A DNA stretch of 64,000 nucleotides from Zoroaster sp. YZ-2022 (taxonomy: Eukaryota > Echinodermata > Asteroidea > Forcipulatida > Zoroasteridae): positions 1,302,001 to 1,366,000 of the forward strand of contig CM055828.1 in NCBI GenBank assembly GCA_029582265.1, in the 5' to 3' direction. Below, piece by piece: positions 36,187-47,893 of this stretch. The position numbers were made by a program, and so were the translations under genes. Positions within the stretch are counted from its first letter, which is position 1. The number at the start of each line of letters is the position of its first letter. The notes beneath the pieces are model-generated. The model was given only the letters and a program-made list of their open reading frames with translations. It made no database searches and had not been told where the DNA came from.

Positions 36187-39100
36187 AGTCCAATATACGC
36201 ACCTTGCATGAGCTATTGAGGATACATGTTATTAGATCACTGTGGGTGAAAGGGCAGTGATATTGCGTCGCGTTTGGCATATTTTGCAGTTGATGTGTGT
36301 AAGTGCGGAATATCTCCAGCGATCATTGGCTGGTAGAAGTACACGTGCGTGTTGTACCATAACATACGTGCATAAAGTGTACGCACAACGCTCACATGAC
36401 GCCAAAGTGGCTATCATCAAGACACTGGGTGCAAATTCACTGCTAGAGGGCTACGATGTGCACAGAGCGAATTCCATTTTCAAAATGAAGTGAAATTATA
36501 ATCATATTTAAACATATAATGTTTAACTCAATATGGAACTTAAATAATAAGTTTTTTTGAGTTATCCTTTTTTCCCCTCATAATAAATTAAATTAGAACC
36601 CGTTGAACCTATGTACAGCATTTTCTATTCATTAAGTAAAGTACAGTGAAATTTAGATTTAACTTGAATCAGTTCAATGACATTCTTGTATTTGGACTAA
36701 GTACAAGATCTATAAATATTCAGCAATTTTACTATTACTGAATGTCCGCTGGGCTAGATATAATTTGTATAATTTGTATCTCTAGGCTCAAGACCCAATA
36801 AAAGCCAAAATGGGAAATATTGTTGTATTTATTCAGCTTGTATTTCCCCATAGTTGGCCCCTAGCACCGCCACGGAAAATGGACAAAATCTGTAAGATGT
36901 GCTTGAAAGCATGCTGAAAGTGACAATAATCCAACTGAATCAATACTTTTTAACCAATAGGCAGTATAAAAAAAAAAGCAGAGCAATCGTCCGTGAAAAT
37001 GAAGCCATCTCTTGCGAAAAACACCATGTTGAGAGTTTGTTGGGTAAGAGGAAAATTCAGTGGAGTGTAGTTTAATTGACATTTATGGGAACCGACTAAT
37101 GGCGGTGACCCGCTCTTCTGAGATTTGTAGGTCTTATTTGAATTATGTTGAATTTGAGTGTACATGATATACATATTGAACACAGTGTTGTTTCTAATAT
37201 AAAAAAAGTACATATTGGTTTATAATTTATTTCTTATAATAAAAAGAACCATATAATTGTACAGCTTTCATATTAGGCAGTCTCATTCTCATTTTGGGGA
37301 AATAAGAGGAATCTTTGTATCTTGTATATGAAGTATGGGTATGTCAAAATATATATATATATTTATAAAAAAAATGTTTTACAAAAAATAGAATTGTTAA
37401 AATATAGAATTGTCTAAAATAAAGCTGCCACAAAATAATATTTTAGAATATAAAGAACAAAATAAGTAACTGATTCCAATATTTGTAAATATAGCTCTTA
37501 ATTTTAGATTAAAGAACATCTTTTTGTACCATAATTGATTATAGAGTTGTATTTGTGCAGGTAAACCCCTCGGCTATGGTGCACAACTGATGCACACAGA
37601 ATTTAATGCTGTTGGTTTCTTAGCAACGGTAGAAAAATAAGGTTAAATTATATAAGAAAAATCAATATTTTTCACACCATTGTAGCACATTTGCTGTCAA
37701 GGTGAATATGATTATAGACACAATTCTGTTCGTATAGCTAGCGAATCGTGAGTTGACTTGTAAGGTGTGGTTGAGAAGAACAAGAATAAGAAGACAGTGG
37801 GTGTTATAAGGAGCAAGGTGTGTTTGAAAATAGTTTTTGTGAATGGGTTTGGTTAGGGTGTAATATCATGGGTTTTAGGGGGTGGGGGGATAAACCACCA
37901 GTATATCCCTTAACAAAGGAACATATTAGGAGATCCAGGGAATTTCATCTACAAAGAAGGAAAATTTACATTACATTCAATCACATCATAGATCACTCAA
38001 ACCCCCCATTAAATTTTGCAATTAATTTTATTAAAAAATATATACATATGGGATTAATGGATAGGGATGATGAAGTAACATATGCAATTCTTTATCTTTT
38101 CTAATTTGAAGATATCTTTGAAATGAGAATGGATAATAATGTAGAGGAGTGATTAATTCTGTCCTGAAACTATTTATTCACATAACCATTTAAAAGAACA
38201 AAATTTATGTTATGAATTTGTTTTAAGGAACATAACTCTTATTTAGATTGTCAGTAGCAGATATTGATCATAGAAACCCCAAGCTATGAGAAATATCCGT
38301 CGTCTCATTGCGAATGAACTGCCTGCGGGATTTCTGCTAAGTATGTGTATGGATTAATTCAAATCCATGTTATACAGCCGACAGCATCTGAACAATGATG
38401 CAAGGGTACACTTCTCACTAATATTCTCAGCTCTTGATATGACAGCCTTTGTTGAGACCTCAAAACACAATCTACAGGAGAGATCTTAGGGAAAAGGCCC
38501 CCTCGAATATTGAAGAGGATTATATCTGGCAGAGTGGGTATGATTGACAGGTGGCTTTTAGGGTTAATCTCTTGTAAGTCATTCTTATCATGCTCTGATT
38601 CATTGTTAAGCATTTCTGCACCTGTCTTGTCCTTAGTAAATGCAATCAGAAGAATGAAGTGCCTTGTTTGTTATGTTAGAAGAAATGGAATCTACAAAAG
38701 GAGAAAATGCAATATTGTGTGAGGTGCCAAAAACTGTCATCAGGATTTGTGTTTGAATAAGTGAAAAGCAACTACAAAAATGTCATGTTAATATTAGTGG
38801 TCTAAAAAATAATAATTTAATATTTGTTTTAAAAAAACAGATTAATTTGAAATTTCTCAACCCTTAGTGTTCAAATGCAAACCCTTGTTATAATTTCTTG
38901 TGAGTTTTCAAACCACTTCTTCTCAGAACCACACTATTATTATCATTTCCTCTTACTTTTATAATTGGTCTATTCTTTAAAATGAGAGTATCAGTGACCA
39001 AGCCATGGATTTTTCTCTAAGTAACAAGAATTTCACTGAAATGGGAGCCCGTATGTTTATCTTAGACATTTGAATTTTTTTTTGGGGGGGGGGGTGGTGG

Positions 39101-39645
39101 TAACCCTGTATCTATGCTACTGAAGGACGGACCATAAGGGTCATCATCTCTTACAAATCTCTATTCACTTGAACAGCTTCAGTACAAAGCAGCATCTATC
39201 ATTATGTCAAATTCTATGACCAAACTAATTGTTGCTTCTTCAAAGATGATTGATATACAAGTATTAGGAAGTCACTTGATCCTGGAAGTGTTTTTTCATA
39301 TCACAGCTGATTTGCTTTGGATTACACACATTCTATTATCCTTAATGAATGTCATTTTAAATAGGTCACTCACCCAGATATTGGCCATAATTTAACAAAG
39401 GCACCTTGTTGTAACAACACAAAGGAGGTCATCAAGAGGTCAATTACCTTTGGGGGACAGCTGGTCATGTATGGGTCTCCTTGCTAGACTTAGGTAAATA
39501 CTTTTGGGATCATAGGTTTGGAAATGATAACATACCTTCTTGACCACTATAATCTACTTGCCTGTCAGGGTGGCCTGAATAGTCTTAATCATGGTTCAGA
39601 TATAGAAGTAACAATCTAACTAGTAACCTCCCTCTCCCTCCAAAA

Positions 39646-39650
<5 letters not shown>

Positions 39651-39713
<63 letters not shown>
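39651..39713. repeat. (AT)n microsatellite
   Basis: About 30 uninterrupted AT units. Confidence 0.95.
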
Positions 39714-39718
<5 letters not shown>

Positions 39719-40435
39719 AATAAATTAATGAAAAAATTAAATAGAAAATTAAGCAGAATTACATAACATAAACTTAGGGCACTGTCCAGGCATGATAAAT
39801 TAATATACTTGGATAAACATACCTGCCTTTTCTTTGAATTTATAAGGAATTTACAACATTTTAAACTTTCTATGATGTTTTTAACAACTACATTGTAGTT
39901 AGTTTAAAATCTATCCTAAAAGTTCCAATTGCCCAGATGTAAAATTGAAAATATTAAAAACACATTCCATATGGTTTGATTATTATTGCATTTTGATTAG
40001 CATTGAATTGAATATAAATATCTTTGATCTATTTTTTATAATGGGGAATTCCAGTTATCAGGTCTCCTGAAGTGAAATATTTTCAAGTAATTATAGGAAT
40101 ATAAACCCGCACTTGAAGTATTTCTGGAGTTATTTTGGAAAATGTTCTCTCTAGACTGTCAATGCCAAGATATTTACCAGGCATATGTATCACTTAGAGA
40201 AAACAAGAATTCCAATAATTCAAACTTGGGTCACCTGAGGTCACACAGTCAGGTCACAGGGGCACATCCTTGAACCTATTTTGGTTGGAAAAATCACAGA
40301 AAGCGGAAGTCTTACATAAGCAAAGAATAAATCCTGAAAATCAACATTCCTTTATTTGGATAGGCTTTTGAGGATTTGTATGTTTTGTGAAAAAGGTGGG
40401 TGTTATAAAAAACTAAGATTTGGGTCTGAACCAAG

Positions 40436-40549
40436 CAGCGGCATAGCTGGGGGCACTATCTGGATATTTCGTGGGGGGCCACCTGGGGGGGAGGCACTGG
40501 AAATTTGTGGGGCACGTGCACCCCCAGGCCCCCTGTGGCTATGCCGCTG
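40436..40549. mobile_element. hAT-type MITE with 8-bp target duplication
   Basis: A 114-bp element with inverted ends CAGCGGCATAGCTGGGGG and CCCCTGTGGCTATGCCGCTG. It is flanked by a perfect 8-bp direct repeat GAACCAAG (40428-40435 and 40550-40557). An 8-bp duplication and CAG-starting ends are hallmarks of hAT elements. Confidence 0.88.
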
Positions 40550-40602
40550 GAACCAAGTGTCTTTTCCCAGACACATTTTAGCGAGTCAATTAATATCGTA
40601 AG

Positions 40603-40641
40603 CAGTTTTGCCAACATTACCAATATTGTACTTTCCTTTTA
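40603..40641 (-). repeat. AAAGGGAAGGT dispersed repeat fragment
   Basis: On the minus strand: AAAAGGAAAGTACAATATTG, then GTAATGTTGGCAAAAC. Same family as 33034-33262. Confidence 0.65.
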
Positions 40642-40913
40642 ACGTTTGACTGTAAAATTTGACTAAACGTTTGTCAAGTCAAGAAATTGTCATTGTCTCA
40701 ATGTTTGATTGTTTAATATGGTTAAATATTTGGTTAAATATGGTTAAATATTTAAACAAAAAAAAGAATTCAGATATTCTTGTGCAGATCATTTGGACAA
40801 GATCCATTATACTAGTAGATGTAGATGTAGAATGTATTCTTATCAATGATTGGAAGAACCTAAAAAATGAATATGACTAATGTTGTGATTTTGAACTTGT
40901 CATCTAGAGTACA

Positions 40914-41421
40914 TTTTAAAGAGGGGCTCTCAGGTCAAATTGTCAATTTGTGCTGCAGTCATTTTCCAATAGAAAGAGTCCTTATGAAAGTGCACAAATA
41001 TCACAAAGTCTCTAATCTCACGTTAAAATGGTGTAAAATGTCATTTTATTTGATATTCTTTCAGTGCAAAATTTAAAACATGATGTCATTGGATGTCAAC
41101 AATAAATGGGTCTGTACATTCCATACAGGAATTTTTCATTCGTCAAAAAGTCAAATTCAACGCCATTTTGATTGAATATCATGGAGATTCAGAATGAACT
41201 AAAAATTCCCTGTACAAAAATGTACAGACCTATACATTTGAAATGTGACGTCATTGGATGTTTTTAGATGGAAAGGTACCGTATCAAATACAATGGCATT
41301 TTACACCGTTTTAATGTGAGGTAAGAGACTTGTGATATTTGTCCACTTTCATAAGGACTCTATCTATTGGAAAATGAGTGCATCACAAAACTGAATTTGA
41401 CCTTAGAGCCCCTCTTTAAAA
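40914..41421. mobile_element. 508-bp foldback element (near-complete palindrome)
   Basis: The ends are TTTTAAAGAGGGGCTCT and AGAGCCCCTCTTTAAAA. The arms match in inverted orientation for about 140 bp, with further matches inward (GGTCTGTACAT, GGAATTTTT). Only about 50 bp near 41160-41215 are clearly unpaired. There is no coding capacity. It is probably a non-autonomous DNA element whose transcript would fold into a long hairpin. Confidence 0.85.
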
Positions 41422-43730
41422 CTGCATTTTGATACTTCACATATTCACTAGCAGTGGAGTGAAAGGAATTGTACAGGAGACAATTATCATAATGTGTGAT
41501 CTTATTACATCTCTGTCCTGTCTCTATTCATTCCACTCCTGAGCTTCAGGCAGTAATCTGAAAACATGTAAAATGTGCACGTTAAGAAAACAGCCAAAGG
41601 TTACTATTGGGTATGACATACACTTTGACAGGTAGCTCATATTATGTTCAACAAGATCAAATGGTAATATGTCAAATGATACATCATTCTTTGCTAGACA
41701 TGTCTTTCCAGGATAACATCTTTGCATTCAGGAAAAATAATTTGTGATGTAGTTTGTGTCTTGTTTGTTAGTCTTTATTATTACATATTTTTAAGCTTTT
41801 CAGCTTGATTTGTGACATATTTATCCATATGAATGATTTTACAAGTAACACCAATCTTGTACAACAAGCCAATGAACAAATATTGCTATTATAAGCAGCT
41901 ACAGCAATGAACAAATACATTTACTCTTAAAAAATGGTTTGAAATATCTGTTAAAATGTGAACAGATTTTGAATCAAAGCAATACATTTTAAAATAAATA
42001 CCTCCATTTCATGAAATCATAAATAGCAAACCATCATTAAACCAAGAGATGTTGTAAAAGCCACAATCATTCAGTTGGAACTTTACAAGTCTGAACTATA
42101 ATATTTTCCAATGTCATTCCATAATTGATGACCAGCAACACCATTTTGGCTTGCCAAGAAATGAGCTCTGAACTGAACTCAAATGAGATCAGTTAATTGG
42201 GGCCTGAGGGTGACATATATAAATAGTAAAATCATTCATGCTGAACCAGCAATAAAGACATGACGATAGAGGTTTTGTGTAGAGTCATGAACCCACAGTG
42301 ACCATAGAAGGGAAGTGGTATTGAGGTGTTAATCATAAATCATCATCTCCCAGTATCAATCCTTAGCTGGTATCTACATTTATACTGTTCTACAAAATCT
42401 TCATTTAATATGGATTATTTATTATTCATCATATTCATTTATAATGACTGTGATTAAATGATGTGACACATTATCAATCATAATTACATATGAAATAATT
42501 TATATCCTACTTATGAAATCAGAAAACAAGAAAGGTTCCTTATTTATTTTTGTTTGCCAAGAATTATTTTTGTTGTAGGGATTCTGTCTGCTTTTGCCGT
42601 TAGTATTATTTTCTTGCTAAGCCTTTTTTAATTTTTTAAATAATGTTGTTAATGCAAATAGTACTTTAACTTGTGTCCTTATTTCAGTATGTGTTTATTA
42701 ACACAAATTTGTAAAATGTCCTTTGTTGTATTGGAAGGATTTTTATTACAAGTATATATTTTTACATTGCCAACATGCTCCATTGCCAACTTGTATTGAA
42801 ATAAGACTCATACTCTGATGTAAAAATACTTTCAAAAACCTCAGATTTAATCAATAAATTTATTTCCTCTATGTACTGATATGGCTACCATATTATTGAA
42901 AGTGCTGTAGTCATGAATTATTCATAATATTCAAATTATCAATCAACATCCCACAGCTGATCTGCCACTCACAGCTGATATCACAGTTCATTCAAAAGAA
43001 AATAAACGATGAAAGCTTTTAGGTTTTATCAAGTTTTATCAATTGCCCTGAGCCATTTACCAATTAATGTCTGCCTAGTGCCTCTCATTATTGTAAACAG
43101 GTCATTGTGCTTCCTTCTCTAAACAGGAAACCTGGTATAATTAATTGTAGGCTAATGAAAAAGCTATAAAATTGGGCAATTTTTTTTGTTTTTTTGTCAG
43201 GACTGCTGGAATAAACCTTCCACCCCATTGGGCTGGGATTATGATTCGCACAAAGGAACCTGCTATTTCCAGTTTCCATCATTGAGATTTAGTCTGTGAT
43301 CTGGGGACAGCTTCATGATTTGGGAAGCTTTTTGGGGGCATGAGGCAGGGTACCGAATCCCAAACAAATACCACCATGTGTGCCTACCTTCCCCAAACAT
43401 GTCTTTGTATTCAACAATATTTTTCTTTCTCATATTTGTTTGATCCTGCCAGTATTTTTGAACAAAAATTCAAATATTCAGGATCCCTTCAAACCTACTG
43501 TTTGCTGGGTTATTTAAAAAAAAAAGATTTAAGAGTAATAAGGCAAAAAATCAAAACATTGTAGATTTTTTGAAGCATTGAATGTTATGCTTATCATATT
43601 TCCCATCTCCTTTTGTTTGGAAAATGTTATAACTTCTAATTTATATTTAATTTAGGCCTATATTGACTGCTTTCAGTTATTTTACTTGTAGAATATACAA
43701 ATTGAAATTGCCCAATTGTTTTGTTCCCTT
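41422..43730. other. Intergenic, no gene seen
   Basis: AT-rich sequence without recognisable genes or elements. Confidence 0.5.
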
Positions 43731-44117
43731 GTTTTGTTGTAGCTAAGGCATTAGTGGAATGGTGTATTGATGTGTTTTGTTGTAGCTAAGGCATTAGTGG
43801 AATGGTGTATTGATGTGTTTTGTTCTAGCTAAGGCATTAGTGGAATGGTGTATTGATGTGTTTTGTTCTAGCTAAGGCATTAGTGGAATGGTGTATTGAT
43901 GTGTTTTGTTCTAGCTAAGGCATTAGTGGAATGGTGTATTGATGTGTTTTGTTCTAGCTAAGGCATTAGTGGAATGGTGTATTGATGTGTTTTGTTCTAG
44001 CTAAGGCATTAGTGGAATGGTGTATTGATGTGTTTTGTTCTAGCTAAGGCATTAGTGGAATGGTGTATTGATGTGTTTTGTTCTAGCTAAGGCATTAGTG
44101 GAATGGTGTATTGATGT
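43731..44117 (+). repeat. 43-bp minisatellite, nine perfect-length units
   Basis: Nine uninterrupted 43-bp units, each containing AGCTAAGGCATTAGTGGAAT and ending GGTGTATTGATGT. Units 1-2 carry GTTGTAGC and units 3-9 GTTCTAGC. No other differences were noticed, indicating recent expansion or homogenisation. The array ends about 1.6 kb before the Frizzled start codon. Confidence 0.95.
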
Positions 44118-45430
44118 AAGATAAGTCATGTTACATACATCAAATAGTGAGTGGGGTTCCTTTAATTAGGGACTCGGGTCATGTTTATGATTTACAAAGG
44201 CCAAACTTGAACCAAGGTTATGACACTTATAATCATGTGATATACTTGTTTCAGGATAAACAACAGAAATGCTTTAAACATGGAAACAAAACAATAACAA
44301 ATTTTCCTTCCAATAAACAATGTTAGTTTTGATAAATAAGCAACAAGAGAAAATCAAATGAAAAATTCAATAAACAGCTGTTGGTATATTAAACACATTT
44401 TGCAGTAAGTGATTGTATGACAGCAAGGTTTAGTGAGTAATCGTAAGTAGGAAGTAATAGTTTCTGTCAGAAGGAAAACGGCAAGTAATACAGGAAATAA
44501 TACTCAGATTAATAACTGTCCCACAAATCCAAATCCAAATCCATTGGGATTTCTCCTTTAGTGATTTTGTTCTTGCCTACCTGTTACCTTGCTGTTTATC
44601 TAAATAAAATATTCTTAAATTTATGAGATTAAATAAAACCAGAAAATTCCAATTAAAAATTTTGACAAAATATCTAATATAGCTGTGCGGTGCGCTATGT
44701 ATTTCATCCATGAGGTACATTATCTTTATCACCGACCCCTTTCAACGCAATCAATTAAAAACGCATACAGTGTTTCAATGCAAAGGCCTCTTACCAGGGT
44801 TCCAATTAATCAAGTATCTCGGTCAAGTATAAAACAACATAATATGGGAAAGAAGTATGGTTAATAACTATGGTGGCGTCCACTTGGGGAACAAAGGTGG
44901 GAAACTACAAGGTAGACAGGAAATATTAATTTATCGGGCGATTCGTCAAGTGGCAAATTCAAGACAGCTGGATCTGAAGAGCTGCCTTGTGTAGCAACCG
45001 AAATGCGGGTGCTAAAATGTAGGCACATATTTGGGTGCAAAGATACTCGACCGCTGTTGAAAAATAAAGTTTCAGCGAAATGATAAATTTGCATTTACCT
45101 ACAAGATAATTGTACATGTACAACAATAGCGCTACCTCTTTGTGCACCTGTTCACTGCTTTGTTCAAGTAGTGATCATGTGATTTTATGTTACGCGCTGA
45201 TTGGACAAAGGGCACTTAGCATTTGGCAGTTTCTAAGGTTTGTTTAAATCATCACAGTGTTGTGTTTTTAATATTGTTATAAACAAATAATCGACTTTTA
45301 TAAGCTTTGAAAGTGTAACAGTATTATTTATGGAAAAAGACAAAATATTTTTAATATCTACATTCGAATTTGCTATCAGAAACGCATGTTATATTGCTGT
45401 ATTTATTTGAGGTGATGAGAAACCGTCTCC
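44118..45430 (+). other. Frizzled 5' flank
   Basis: Non-coding sequence between the minisatellite and the proximal promoter elements. The GC content rises from about 44680 onward. An inverted CCAAT box lies at 45199-45204. Confidence 0.5.
45199..45204 (-). promoter_or_regulatory. Inverted CCAAT box
   Basis: GATTGG on the + strand, 230 bp upstream of the CRE and about 520 bp upstream of the Frizzled ATG. A plausible NF-Y site by sequence only. Confidence 0.35.
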
Positions 45431-45431
45431 G

Positions 45432-45439
45432 TGACGTCA
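45432..45439 (+). promoter_or_regulatory. Consensus CRE (TGACGTCA)
   Basis: A perfect palindromic cAMP-response element 285 bp upstream of the Frizzled ATG, in locally GC-rich sequence likely to be the core promoter. Confidence 0.5.
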
Positions 45440-45491
45440 GTTGCAGCCACTGGGTTCAGCCGGCCAGCCACAAAGCAGGTACATATTGACG

Positions 45492-45691
45492 ATGCACTGA
45501 CGAGGTGCTAGTTGTATACCACCAGTGTATTTGTATCGTTAGTACTGCATCATTATATGGTGGTGTGTTTGCGCCTGTGACCGAGTCTCATCTGATTTGC
45601 AGACGTGCCGAGAGGATATCATCAGACAGTTTTATTGCCAAATTTCTTCCTAAATCAAGCTTTGATCGCCTTAGTCTCGATGCCCCTGTAA
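45492..45691 (+). promoter_or_regulatory. Three short upstream ORFs in Frizzled leader
   Basis: Every ATG seen between 45490 and the Frizzled start opens a tiny ORF: 45492-45500 (ATG CAC TGA), 45557-45580 (seven codons plus stop) and 45680-45691 (three codons plus stop). If transcription starts upstream of these, ribosomes must bypass or reinitiate, which could hold down translation. Confidence 0.4.
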
Positions 45692-45723
45692 TTACACGGG
45701 GATCGGAGAAACCAGCTGACAAT

Positions 45724-47382
45724 ATGGCGTTGAGAAACGGAAGTGTTTTGTCGATGTTAGCGGCCCGTGTTGTTGCGATTTTTGTAGCTCTTCTGTGTAC
45801 GAATTCCGTCGTCGAATGTCAAATCGGCAGCATATCATACGGACGTTGTGAGCCCATAACCATTCCGCTATGTCAAGATGTTCCGTACAATGAAACAATA
45901 ATGCCAAATTTGCTGAACCATCAACGACAGGACGAAGCAGGTCTGGAGGTACATCAGTTTTATCCACTTGTCAAAGTGCAGTGTTCAGTGGATCTCAAGT
46001 ATTTCTTGTGTGCCATGTACGCTCCATTCTGTGCAAGAATGCCAGATCAACCCGCACTTCAACCCTGTAAATCGCTGTGCTTGAGCGCCCGTAATGGATG
46101 TGAGGAACTCATGAACAAATTTGGCTTCTCATGGCCGGCTAGTCTCGATTGCGACAAATTCCCTGAAACTGGACTATGTTTTGATCGCAACCGCACAGAA
46201 GACAAGTTCACCACTCCACCTACAACACCACCCAATGTGACAAAACTGCCCCCAACTACCTCTATTGTGAAGAAAGTACCTTTTTCATGTCCAAAGGAAC
46301 TTATGATTGATAAAGATTGGGAATATGAATTCATGGGTGCCAAGAACTGTGGAGCCCCTTGTCATATGCACTTCAACAACACAAATGAGCAGAGATTTGC
46401 TCGTGTTTGGATTGGATCCTGGGCATTCTTATGTGCAGTTTCCTCGCTGTTTACTGTCCTGACGTTCCTCATTGACCGAACCCGATTCAAGTATCCCGAA
46501 CGCCCAATTATCTTTCTCTCTGGATGTTATTTTGTCATTGCCGTTGTTTACATCAGTGGATTTTTCTTAGCAGACAGTGTATCATGTAACAGACCCACAG
46601 CACCTGGAAGACTCTGGACATTGACCAAAGGAGCTAAACGAGAGGGCTGTACAATTCTCTTCATGCTCCTCTATTACTTCCGGATGGCATCATCGCTATG
46701 GTGGGTCATACTCAGTTTGACCTGGTTCTTGGCTGCTGGGATGAAATGGGGTCACGAGGCCATTGAACGCAACTCGCAGTATTTTCACTTTGCGGCATGG
46801 TCCATCCCAGCCATCAAGACAATCGTCATTCTTGCAGTTGGAGAAATTGACGGTGATTCTCTTGCTGGCGTCTGCTACACCGGAGTTTCCAACATCAACG
46901 CCCTTCGTGGATTTGTCCTTGCACCTCTATTTGTCTACTTGATCATTGGCTCCATATTCCTGCTGACAGGATTTATTGCTCTGTTCCGTATAAGAACTTT
47001 CATGAAGCAAGACGGGAACAAAACGGATAAACTGGAGAAGCTTATGATGCGCATCGGACTCTTCTCCGTGTTATACACACTACCTGCCTCAGTAGTTATT
47101 GGATGTTATTTCTACGAGCAGTCAAACCACTCCCGATGGCAAGAACAATGGCGAATACAGCACTGCGCTCAGTTAAGCTTCTCTTGCACATACGCAGAAT
47201 ACTTCAGAGAATTGTCCCATCCAGACTTTCTGGTCTTCATGATCAAATATCTCATGCTTTTAGTCGTTGGAATCACAAGCGGCGTTTGGATTTGGTCAGG
47301 GAAAACTGTACGATCGTGGTCCATATTTTACTCCAGAATCTGTTCCCTATTTCAGCCAAAACAACCGCCTACAAATGTATGA
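45724..47382 (+). CDS. Frizzled Wnt receptor, FZD1/2/7 subfamily (single exon)
   Basis: A 552-residue, uninterrupted frame. The open frame extends 73 codons further upstream but contains no ATG there, and 45724 has an excellent context (A at -3, G at +4), so it is the start. A signal peptide (1 to about 32) is followed by the ten-cysteine Wnt-binding CRD from Cys42, with [10 protein letters not shown] and [16 protein letters not shown]. The [11 protein letters not shown] form is typical of FZD1/2/7 rather than FZD5/8. A Thr/Pro-rich linker precedes seven membrane segments with [47 protein letters not shown] and [10 protein letters not shown]. The cytoplasmic KTVRSW (527-532) is the Dishevelled-binding KTxxxW motif. 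The tail ends TNV, a class I PDZ ligand. It is a plasma-membrane receptor for Wnt. Vertebrate FZD1/2/7 are also intronless. The single gene probably equals the common ancestor of the three. Confidence 0.97.
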   Translation: MALRNGSVLSMLAARVVAIFVALLCTNSVVECQIGSISYGRCEPITIPLCQDVPYNETIMPNLLNHQRQDEAGLEVHQFYPLVKVQCSVDLKYFLCAMYAPFCARMPDQPALQPCKSLCLSARNGCEELMNKFGFSWPASLDCDKFPETGLCFDRNRTEDKFTTPPTTPPNVTKLPPTTSIVKKVPFSCPKELMIDKDWEYEFMGAKNCGAPCHMHFNNTNEQRFARVWIGSWAFLCAVSSLFTVLTFLIDRTRFKYPERPIIFLSGCYFVIAVVYISGFFLADSVSCNRPTAPGRLWTLTKGAKREGCTILFMLLYYFRMASSLWWVILSLTWFLAAGMKWGHEAIERNSQYFHFAAWSIPAIKTIVILAVGEIDGDSLAGVCYTGVSNINALRGFVLAPLFVYLIIGSIFLLTGFIALFRIRTFMKQDGNKTDKLEKLMMRIGLFSVLYTLPASVVIGCYFYEQSNHSRWQEQWRIQHCAQLSFSCTYAEYFRELSHPDFLVFMIKYLMLLVVGITSGVWIWSGKTVRSWSIFYSRICSLFQPKQPPTNV

Positions 47383-47800
47383 TGGCTTTGGTGTAAATTG
47401 CTTTTAAAACAGCACCAGTTATAACTGTAAGCTAACATTAGAGGATTTTTGTTGATATTGATAAAGCTAAGCTTTTTGTAATCAGTAAACTGAAAGAGCT
47501 GAGCTTGCATGTCAGACTTGGTCTCATCGGTGGAGCTGTGCTTAATTTTAACATGACTACATATATAGGTGTGACATTGTGAGCTTGTGTGAGAATTGTG
47601 GGGAAAAAAGCCAAAGCAGTGCATGTCGTATAACAACCATGGACATCAACCACCCACCCACAGCCCTGGATGGATACCAGGTGGGTGAAATATTGTAAAT
47701 ATGCTGTAAAAAAGTCAAAATATAGTCGCATTGATGACTGAATTGTGCCGAATTGTACTATGAATGCAGCCACTGTGTACTGTTTGTTTTACCATTTATT

Positions 47801-47893
47801 AAGATAACTCATTCCGAATCTGTCTGTAATAATTCTTGTGAATCATAATTTTTGATTGTCATTTTTTATCAAACAGATTCGGTGGATTATCTT
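47801..47893. repeat. Imperfect hairpin in Frizzled 3' UTR
   Basis: The left arm 47801-47823 (AAGATAA, then CCGAATCTGT) pairs with 47873-47893 (ACAGATTCGG, then TTATCTT). The 10-bp core is perfect, the 7-bp outer stem is perfect, with a small internal loop between them and a loop of about 49 nt. Confidence 0.8.

Larger units (their letters stand above)
33616..40427. other. Intergenic, no gene seen
   Basis: About 6.8 kb without recognisable genes. It contains a 51-bp direct duplication (about 36086-36186), a CpG-richer patch at 36240-36480, a poly(G) run near 39083 and a long (AT)n tract. Confidence 0.5.

Noticed and set aside
36232..36493. Overlapping plus and minus frames in a CpG-richer patch
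   Set aside because: Frames on both strands simply reflect fewer AT-rich stops. No protein family is recognised.
43731..44117. CRISPR-like array
   Set aside because: The units are contiguous identical 43-mers without unique spacers, in animal DNA. It is a minisatellite.
45505..45723. Extended N-terminus for Frizzled (73 extra codons)
   Set aside because: The upstream open frame contains no ATG and does not look like a signal peptide. The first in-frame ATG at 45724 has an ideal context and starts a signal peptide.
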